This document shows positions 7,852 to 12,137 of a stretch of DNA of 12,137 bases, one piece after another (the first letter of the stretch is position 1; each line of letters starts with the position of its first letter). The stretch spans positions 1 to 12,137 of the forward strand of contig JAURLR010000306.1 of the NCBI GenBank assembly GCA_030831135.1. Direction: 5' to 3'. This stretch comes from Alphaproteobacteria bacterium. Lineage in GTDB: Bacteria; Pseudomonadota; Alphaproteobacteria; UBA6615. The notes under the pieces are model-generated. The model saw nothing but the letters and a program-made list of their open reading frames with translations, was not told where the DNA came from and made no database searches. The position numbers and the translations under genes are program-made.

Positions 7852-8658
7852 ATGAACGATACGACTTCTCCGATTCTGGAACACGTTACGGTCACCGGAC
7901 ATCGTCTGGAATATTACTGGACCCGCCCGCGTGCGGCGGAGGAGCCGGTGCTCGTCTTTCTCCATGAAGGGCTGGGCTCGGCGCGACTGTGGCGGGACTT
8001 CCCAGCGCAGCTGGCCGAACGGACGGGCCTGCCGGGGCTGGTCTATTCCCGTTACTGCTATGGCGGCTCGGACGTGCTGGAAAGCGGACCGGACGGTGCG
8101 CGGCCGCTGGACTACCTGCATCGTGAGGCGCTGGAGGCCCTTCCCGAACTGCGCGCCGCGCTCGGGCTGGATGACGTGATCCTGATCGGCCATAGCGACG
8201 GTGGCTCGATCTCCCTGCTGCATGGCGGGGACGGGCGCTGGCCGGTGCGCGGGATGATGATCATGGCGCCGCATGTCTTTGTGGAGGACATGACCATCGC
8301 GGGGATCGAAGAGGCAAAGATCGCCTATGAAACCACCGATCTGCCGGCCCGGATAGGCCGCCATCATGCGGATGGGAATTCGACCTTCTGGGGCTGGAAC
8401 GCCACCTGGTTGACGCCGGCGTTCCGCGACTGGAACATCGAGAATTGCCTGCCGGGCATCACGGCACCGGTACTGGTCATTCAGGGTGCGGATGATCAGT
8501 ACGGCTCCCAGAAGCAGCTCGATGCCATTGCTGCCAGGGTCAGCGGCCCGGCGCAGACCGTGATGATTCCCGATTGCGGCCATTCCCCGCAACGCGATCA
8601 GCCCCAGGCCGTGCTCGATGCGACGGCGGCGTTTGTTGCGGGGCTGATTCAAGTCTGA
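7852..8658 (+). CDS. Alpha/beta hydrolase
   Basis: A 268-residue cytoplasmic alpha/beta hydrolase. The oxyanion segment is VFLHEGLGSARLW (35-47), the nucleophile elbow GHSDGG with S115, the likely acid D215 in QGADDQYG and the catalytic histidine H244 in PDCGHSP, so the Ser-Asp-His triad looks complete. HEGLGS instead of the common HGxxGS marks a family frequent in proteobacteria with no assigned substrate that I know of; esterase or thioesterase activity is plausible, not shown. No signal peptide is seen. The ribosome site before ATG 7852 is weak (only a short GAAG-type match). It follows the cupin gene after 81 bp and could be cotranscribed. The gene ends where a repeat-filled convergent spacer begins. 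Confidence 0.88.
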   Translation: MNDTTSPILEHVTVTGHRLEYYWTRPRAAEEPVLVFLHEGLGSARLWRDFPAQLAERTGLPGLVYSRYCYGGSDVLESGPDGARPLDYLHREALEALPELRAALGLDDVILIGHSDGGSISLLHGGDGRWPVRGMMIMAPHVFVEDMTIAGIEEAKIAYETTDLPARIGRHHADGNSTFWGWNATWLTPAFRDWNIENCLPGITAPVLVIQGADDQYGSQKQLDAIAARVSGPAQTVMIPDCGHSPQRDQPQAVLDATAAFVAGLIQV

Positions 8659-8661
8659 GAC

Positions 8662-8691
8662 GAGATGCGCGGATCAAGTCCGCGCATGACG
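8662..8691 (-). repeat. Palindromic repeat, family A, copy 1
   Basis: A 30-bp element whose arms ATGCGCGGA and TCCGCGCAT pair perfectly around TCAAG (8665-8687). Read on the minus strand it begins CGTCATGC and ends GCATCTC, matching copy 2 at 8738-8767 except for compensating or wobble changes in the stem. The conserved edges with covarying stems indicate that the hairpin shape is selected or that copies spread as a family. It begins four bases after the hydrolase stop codon. Confidence 0.8.
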
Positions 8692-8737
8692 ATCTAGATG
8701 TCGTGAGTTTGGTAGGCCGAAGCCTGTCCACGTGTCT

Positions 8738-8767
8738 CGTCATGCCCGGGCTTGACTCGGGCATCTC
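8738..8767 (+). repeat. Palindromic repeat, family A, copy 2 (inverted to copy 1)
   Basis: Arms ATGCCCGGG and CTCGGGCAT pair over nine positions (one G-U) around CTTGA (8742-8764), with the same flanks CGTC and CTC as copy 1 read on the opposite strand. The loop is CTTGA in both copies. The two copies face each other 46 bp apart, the arrangement called a REPIN when formed by REP sequences. Confidence 0.8.
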
Positions 8768-8779
8768 ATCGGGGGCTGG

Positions 8780-8809
8780 GCAGACGGTGGGTGGTATCAC
8801 CCGCCCTGC
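8780..8809. other. Intergenic hairpin
   Basis: GGGTG (8789-8793) pairs with CACCC (8798-8802) around GTAT; the stem continues through GGT/GCC (one G-U), a two-base bulge, and GCAG/CTGC at the base. No T-run follows on either strand where a terminator would need it. It lies between the two repeat pairs in the convergent spacer and could help stop transcription from both sides. Confidence 0.5.
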
Positions 8810-8813
8810 TGAA

Positions 8814-8848
8814 AAACCTCATGCTGAGCTTGTCGAAGTATGAGGTTT
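8814..8848 (+). repeat. Palindromic repeat, family B, copy 1
   Basis: Outer arms AAACCTCAT (8814-8822) and ATGAGGTTT (8840-8848) are perfect nine-base complements enclosing CTGAGCTTGTCGAAG. That 15-base core recurs as an exact reverse complement at 8859-8873. Elements containing CTTCGACAAGCTCAGGATGAGG are common between genes in alphaproteobacteria (from memory). Confidence 0.85.
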
Positions 8849-8883
8849 CGCCCTCGTCCTTCGACAAGCTCAGGATGAGGGCG
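8849..8883 (-). repeat. Palindromic repeat, family B, copy 2 (inverted to copy 1)
   Basis: Outer arms CGCCCTCGTCC (8849-8859) and GGATGAGGGCG (8873-8883) pair over 11 positions with one wobble. The core CTTCGACAAGCTCAG at 8859-8873 is the exact reverse complement of the core of copy 1, and the two copies directly adjoin. This again is a face-to-face pair, from a different repeat family than the pair at 8662-8767. Confidence 0.85.
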
Positions 8884-8918
8884 TTCGGGAGACGGCTCCG
8901 GCTTACCGGAAAACCGGT

Positions 8919-9404
8919 TTACAGCTTCGTCGGGTTCGGTGCGTCGCCATAGACCTCGACCGGGTCGAACACCTTTTCGGTTTCTTCGTAGTTCAGGGTG
9001 ATGGCCGTGTTTGCATCGGCCCCCACGGGAACCGAACGATAGAAGCACGAGCGATAGCCCACATGGCAGCTCGCGCCGCCCTGCACATCGACCAGCAGCC
9101 AGACCGCATCCTGATCGTCATCGATCCGGATTTCCTTGACCTTCTGCACCAGTCCCGAGGTTGCCCCCTTGTGCCAGAGCACCTCGCGGGAGCGGGACCA
9201 GTAATGGGCCTCACCGGTCTCGATGGTTTTCGTCAGTGCCTCGGCGTTCATATAGCCGTGCATCAGCACTTCGCCGCTTGTCGCGTCGGTGGTCACCACG
9301 GGCATCAGCCCGTCCGCGTCGAATTTCGGGGCCAGTTCATGGCCTTCCTCGACCTGCTCGATGGAGATGCGCTGTGCGAACATGGAATTGCCGGTTTCAC
9401 TCAT
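8919..9404 (-). CDS. hisI: Phosphoribosyl-AMP cyclohydrolase
   Basis: A 161-residue cytoplasmic enzyme of histidine biosynthesis that opens the purine ring of phosphoribosyl-AMP. Recognisable segments are [10 protein letters not shown] (48-57), [14 protein letters not shown] (67-80) and [15 protein letters not shown] (109-123), which supplies zinc cysteines C113 and C120. The metal motif, usually DCDxD with magnesium aspartates and a zinc cysteine from the partner subunit, reads DDDQD (95-99) here, so the cysteine position is aspartate (D96). I believe this occurs in other alphaproteobacterial HisI proteins, but could not check. ATG 9404 is chosen for the longest frame; ATG 9383 is an alternative, and neither has a strong ribosome site. 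No hisE domain is fused and no other his gene is nearby. It is divergent from the COG0523 GTPase gene. Confidence 0.93.
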   Translation of the reverse strand: MSETGNSMFAQRISIEQVEEGHELAPKFDADGLMPVVTTDATSGEVLMHGYMNAEALTKTIETGEAHYWSRSREVLWHKGATSGLVQKVKEIRIDDDQDAVWLLVDVQGGASCHVGYRSCFYRSVPVGADANTAITLNYEETEKVFDPVEVYGDAPNPTKL

Positions 9405-9432
9405 TTTCGATGCTTTCGTTGCGGGGTAGGCT

Positions 9433-9463
9433 TTGTCCCACCCGGTTCCCGGCGTGTTATAAC
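9433..9463 (+). promoter_or_regulatory. Candidate promoter of the COG0523 gene, with palindromic GTTATAAC
   Basis: On the plus strand TTGTCC (9433-9438) and TATAAC (9458-9463) are 19 bases apart, and the start codon lies about 60 bases downstream. GTTATAAC (9456-9463) is a perfect eight-base palindrome, so the same bases could form the -10 box for both this gene and hisI. GTTATA is also the half-site core of known Zur operators, which makes it a candidate zinc-dependent operator. The match is short and its flanks are not symmetric. Confidence 0.35.
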
Positions 9464-9486
9464 GGTTTGCCCGCGCGGAATGTCAA
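9456..9486 (-). promoter_or_regulatory. Candidate hisI promoter
   Basis: On the minus strand a perfect -35 box TTGACA (9486-9481) is followed after 19 bases by TATAAC (9461-9456), with the hisI ATG about 50 bases further on. The 19-base spacer is longer than the 17-base optimum, so the promoter may be weak or need an activator. This is a consensus match only. Confidence 0.4.
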
Positions 9487-9525
9487 GCGGGTGTGTGACA
9501 ACAGCGATGACGGCAGGCAAGTTTG

Positions 9526-10629
9526 ATGAGCAGAAAAACCCCTGATAGTTTGACGGAATTGATCCCGGTGTCCCTGCTGACGGGGTTTCTGGGCAGCGGC
9601 AAGACGACGGTGCTCAATCATATCCTGCACCATCCGGGCATGGAAAAATCTGCCGTCATCGTCAATGAATTCGGCGAGGTCGGGCTCGATCACGAACTCA
9701 CGGTGACGGGTGCCGAGGACATGGTGCTGCTCAACAGCGGCTGCCTGTGCTGCACGGTGCGCGGTGATCTGGTGAACACGCTGCGCGACCTGATGATGCT
9801 GCGCCTGCGCGAAGATGTGCCCTCCTTCGAGCGTATCCTGATCGAAACGACCGGTCTGGCCGACCCGGCCCCGATCCTGCACACGCTGATGTCCGACCAG
9901 CTCGTCACCAATTATTTCCGCCTCGATGGGGTGATCGCCACGGTGGACGCGGTGAACGGTGAGGACACGCTCAACCGGCAGTTCGAATCCGTGAAGCAGG
10001 CGGCTGTGGCCGACCGTATCCTGATCACCAAGACCGATCTGGTGGATGACGCGGTCATCGCATCGTTCGAAGCCCGGCTCGACGCCATCAATCCGGCCGC
10101 CCCGCGTCAGAAGGTGTTGAACGGCGAGGTGGACCCGGACGTGCTGTTCAATGCCGGCCTGTTCAACCCGGCTAGCAAGGGCCCGGATGTGGAGCGCTGG
10201 CTGCAGGATGAAATCTATGCCGACGAGCACAAGCATGCCTCCGAACATGGTCATGATCATGACCACAAGCACGATGTAAACCGGCATGACGATCACATCA
10301 GCTCCTTCTGTGTGACCTATGACGAGCCGCTGCGCCTCGATGCGCTCGAACAATGGTTCGACACGATCATGATGCTCAAGGGGCCTGATCTGCTCCGTAT
10401 CAAGGGTATCGTGAATGTGGCCGAGATGGACAAGCCGGTGGTCATCCATGGTGTGCAGCATGTCTTCCACCCGCCCGCCGTGCTCGACGCCTGGCCGTCG
10501 GAAGACCGGCGTACGCGGATCGTCTTCATCACCCGCGATGTGGAGCGCAAGACCATCGAGGACACCCTCAAATGGTTCTCGGACTCGCGGTTGCAGGTGA
10601 ACCCGGGGCCGAAAACCGGCGTGGTCTGA
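9526..10629 (+). CDS. COG0523/CobW-family metallochaperone GTPase
   Basis: A 367-residue G3E-type GTPase expected to deliver a metal, probably zinc, to a client protein in the cytoplasm. Visible motifs are the P-loop GFLGSGKT (20-27), NEFGEVGLDHEL, the metal-binding CxCC in NSGCLCCTV (C73, C75, C76), ETTGLADPAP, and ITKTD as the guanine-specificity motif. A histidine-rich linker at 233-257 holds nine His within 25 residues, followed by the CobW C-terminal domain. The ATG at 9526 is chosen; an in-frame TTG one codon upstream is less likely. The ribosome site is weak (AGG at 9515-9517). There is no cobalamin gene nearby, so CobW in the B12 sense is not supported. Its divergent neighbour hisI, a zinc-enzyme gene, supports a zinc role. 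Confidence 0.9.
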   Translation: MSRKTPDSLTELIPVSLLTGFLGSGKTTVLNHILHHPGMEKSAVIVNEFGEVGLDHELTVTGAEDMVLLNSGCLCCTVRGDLVNTLRDLMMLRLREDVPSFERILIETTGLADPAPILHTLMSDQLVTNYFRLDGVIATVDAVNGEDTLNRQFESVKQAAVADRILITKTDLVDDAVIASFEARLDAINPAAPRQKVLNGEVDPDVLFNAGLFNPASKGPDVERWLQDEIYADEHKHASEHGHDHDHKHDVNRHDDHISSFCVTYDEPLRLDALEQWFDTIMMLKGPDLLRIKGIVNVAEMDKPVVIHGVQHVFHPPAVLDAWPSEDRRTRIVFITRDVERKTIEDTLKWFSDSRLQVNPGPKTGVV

Positions 10630-10690
10630 CCTCTCGCAACCGGGTTGAATTTGCGGGATACTGTCCCTCAACAAGAAACACAGGAACGCC

Positions 10691-11470
10691 ATGACTGATA
10701 CCGTTCAGGTCGAACGTCGCGACGACATCGCGATCGTGTCGCTGCATCGCACCGAAAAACGCAATGCGCTGCGCCAGCAGGACTGGATCGCCGTGGGCGA
10801 CACCCTCGATGCGCTTGGTGAGGATGACGACATTCGCTGCATCATCCTGCGCGGCGCGGGGGATGAGGCCTTTTGCGCCGGGGCCGATATCGCCGGGTTC
10901 GAGGAAGAACGCTCGGACCGCAAGAAGGTGAAAGCCTACGGCGCGGCGACGGACCGGGCTTTTTTCGGGGTGCGCGGCTGCCGCCACCCGGTGATCGCGA
11001 TGATCCACGGTTTCTGCATCGGTGGCGGGTTCGAGCTGGCCCTGGCTGCCGATCTGCGGATCTCGGGTCAATCCGGTCGTTTTGGCATTCCGGCCAAGAA
11101 TATCGGGCTGTTTCTGTCCCATGATCTCGTGCAGTTCATCGTCGATGCGGGCGGCCGTGCTGTCGCAGCAGAGGTCATGCTCGAAGGGCGGATCATGTCC
11201 GCCGAGGAGGCTGCGTCGAAAAACCTGATCACCCGCGTGGTGCCGGATGCCGAACTGGAAGACGAAGTCATGAAGGCAGCACGCCGGATCGCCGATGGCG
11301 CACCGCTGGCCCATCGCTTTCACCGCAAGGCCCTCAGGCGGTTGGCCGACCCGCGCCCGCTCAGCAAGGCAGAGCTCGACTCCGAGCTCGATTACGCCGA
11401 CAGCGAGGATTATATGGCCGGCTACAACGCCTTCAAGAACCGGGACAAGCCGAAATTCCGGGGGCGTTAG
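10691..11470 (+). CDS. Enoyl-CoA hydratase/isomerase (crotonase) superfamily protein lacking the second catalytic Glu
   Basis: A 259-residue crotonase-fold protein acting on an acyl-CoA in the cytoplasm. The two oxyanion-hole segments are intact: FCAGADIAGF (61-70) and IHGFCIGGGFELALAADLRIS (105-125). E115 matches the first hydratase glutamate, but the second, expected 20 residues later in a GxPE motif, is alanine (A135 in FGIPAKNIGL). Straight syn-hydration is therefore doubtful; an isomerase, hydrolase or other crotonase-type reaction is possible. The length is normal. The protein ends with a basic stretch, NRDKPKFRGR, typical of the fold. AGGA at 10682-10685 is an acceptable ribosome site six bases before the ATG. 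The gene follows the COG0523 gene after 61 bp and precedes an MFS transporter; whether these share a transcript is unclear. Confidence 0.88.
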   Translation: MTDTVQVERRDDIAIVSLHRTEKRNALRQQDWIAVGDTLDALGEDDDIRCIILRGAGDEAFCAGADIAGFEEERSDRKKVKAYGAATDRAFFGVRGCRHPVIAMIHGFCIGGGFELALAADLRISGQSGRFGIPAKNIGLFLSHDLVQFIVDAGGRAVAAEVMLEGRIMSAEEAASKNLITRVVPDAELEDEVMKAARRIADGAPLAHRFHRKALRRLADPRPLSKAELDSELDYADSEDYMAGYNAFKNRDKPKFRGR

Positions 11471-11500
11471 TCGTGCCCTTGGCCGCGCGTCTGCTCCGCT

Positions 11501-11523
11501 GTCATTGCGAGGCGCGTGATGAC
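11501..11523 (+). repeat. Truncated or internally deleted copy of the 7213 repeat
   Basis: GTCATTGCGAGGCGCG at 11501-11516 is identical to 7214-7229. It is followed almost at once by ATGACG, like the right end of the full element, so GTCAT and ATGAC still form short terminal arms while the inner hairpins are gone. It sits in the 70-bp gap between the crotonase and MFS genes, 18 bp before the MFS start codon. Confidence 0.7.
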
Positions 11524-11540
11524 GAGTGCGGGATTCTGAC

Positions 11541-12137
11541 ATGACCGTCTCAAGCGAGGGCGACACAGGCCAGCTCTCCGTCCCCCGGCTGATGGCCGTC
11601 GTCTTTCTGCCCTTCGCGACAGGCTATTTCTTCTCCTACCTGTATCGCACGGTGAATGCGGTAATCGGGCCCGATCTGGCCGTTGAAGTCGGGTTGACGG
11701 CGGGCCAGCTCGGCATGCTGAGCAGCGCCTATTTCATCACCTTTGCCGCCGCCCAGATCCCCATCGGCGTGTTCCTCGACAGTCACGGCCCGCGGCGGGT
11801 GGAGACGGTTCTACTGGTCATTGCGGCATTGGGCGCGCTTCTGTTTGCCATCGGTGACACGCTGTGGGGGCTGGTGCTCGGGCGGGCGCTGATCGGTCTG
11901 GGCGTGGCTGCCTGCCTGATGGGCTCCTTCAAGGCGATGAGCGAGTGGTTCCCGATGGACCGCCTGCCGCTGATGAACGGACTGGTCGTGGCTTTTGGTG
12001 GGCTGGGGGCGATGGTCGCGACGGCCCCGACCGAAGCATTGGTGGCCGAGATTGGCTGGCGCTATGGATTTGTTGCCCTGTCCATTGCCACGGCGCTGGC
12101 GGCGCTTGCGATCTGGTTCATCGTGCCCGAGCGGGCC
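11541..12137 (+). CDS. MFS transporter (partial, C-terminal half outside window)
   Basis: The first 199 residues of a major facilitator superfamily permease of the inner membrane; the frame is open at the right edge. About six hydrophobic helices are visible (roughly 17-37, 55-75, 87-105, 107-128, 143-165, 175-195), the expected N-terminal half. The loop between helices 2 and 3 is GVFLDSHGPRR, the MFS motif A (GxLaDrxGrkr), with its aspartate and arginines. LGRALIGLGVAACLMGSFKAMSEWF matches the helix 4-5 region of MFS_1 carriers. ATG 11541 has only a weak ribosome site and lies just after a repeat remnant. Substrate cannot be told. The preceding crotonase gene makes an organic-acid substrate possible, but that is only context. 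Confidence 0.85.
   Translation, partial: MTVSSEGDTGQLSVPRLMAVVFLPFATGYFFSYLYRTVNAVIGPDLAVEVGLTAGQLGMLSSAYFITFAAAQIPIGVFLDSHGPRRVETVLLVIAALGALLFAIGDTLWGLVLGRALIGLGVAACLMGSFKAMSEWFPMDRLPLMNGLVVAFGGLGAMVATAPTEALVAEIGWRYGFVALSIATALAALAIWFIVPERA

Noticed and set aside
8659..8918. CRISPR array in the repeat-rich spacer
   Set aside because: The repeats are palindromic, belong to two families and lie in inverted pairs; there are no regularly spaced direct repeats.
8574..8952. Short plus-strand open frames running through the spacer between the hydrolase and hisI
   Set aside because: They are made of repeat sequence and the antisense of hisI, and have no ribosome site or conserved features.
9526..10629. 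Assignment of the CobW-type protein to cobalamin biosynthesis
   Set aside because: No cobalamin gene is nearby, and the His-rich stretch and hisI neighbour fit a zinc metallochaperone better.
9457..10692. A 411-codon minus-strand open frame opposite the COG0523 gene
   Set aside because: No family features; it exists because the plus-strand gene is GC-rich. It would also cover the divergent promoter region.
10568..11566. A 332-codon minus-strand open frame opposite the crotonase gene
   Set aside because: Shadow of a gene with intact crotonase oxyanion motifs; no plausible domain of its own.

Overview
The window is GC-rich chromosomal DNA of an alphaproteobacterium. This rests on strong G/C preference at third codon positions, proteins that read as alphaproteobacterial family members (the HEGLGS-type alpha/beta hydrolase, stand-alone hisI, the LivF variant with IDKN), and intergenic palindromes of types often seen scattered in alphaproteobacterial genomes. 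No species can be named from sequence alone. I see no mobile element, tRNA, rRNA or CRISPR array.

Layout. 3-317 (-): 5' part of a MaoC/NodN-like hydratase gene, running off the left edge. 380-2479 (+): a bifunctional enoyl-CoA hydratase / 3-hydroxyacyl-CoA dehydrogenase, divergent from it. 2575-7191 (+): a complete five-gene branched-chain-amino-acid-type (Liv/HAAT) ABC importer in the order binding protein, two permeases, two ATPases. A strong hairpin separates the binding-protein gene from the permeases, and the last four genes overlap or touch. 7348-8658 (+): a secreted cupin and an alpha/beta hydrolase. 8659-8918: a 260-bp convergent spacer built almost wholly from palindromes, with two different inverted-pair (REPIN-like) repeat families and an extra hairpin. 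8919-9404 (-): hisI. 9526-10629 (+): a COG0523/CobW-type metallochaperone GTPase divergent from hisI. 10691-11470 (+): a crotonase-fold protein lacking one of the two hydratase glutamates. 11541-12137 (+): N-terminal half of an MFS transporter, running off the right edge.

How the genes may work together. The left half looks like uptake plus CoA-thioester breakdown: the importer brings in an organic anion or amino-acid-like substrate, and the fused enzyme (possibly with the MaoC protein) performs hydration and oxidation steps on its acyl-CoA. The substrate cannot be fixed; there is no CoA ligase, acyl-CoA dehydrogenase or thiolase in the window. The right half suggests metal homeostasis: hisI encodes a normally zinc-dependent enzyme and is divergent from a COG0523 GTPase with a CxCC motif and a His-rich stretch. 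Between them lies a symmetric GTTATAAC that could serve as the -10 box in both directions and as the core of an operator.

No clearly new system is visible. The best leads are the hisI/COG0523 divergent region with its substituted zinc-ligand position in HisI, and the stacked REPIN-like pairs between the convergent genes.
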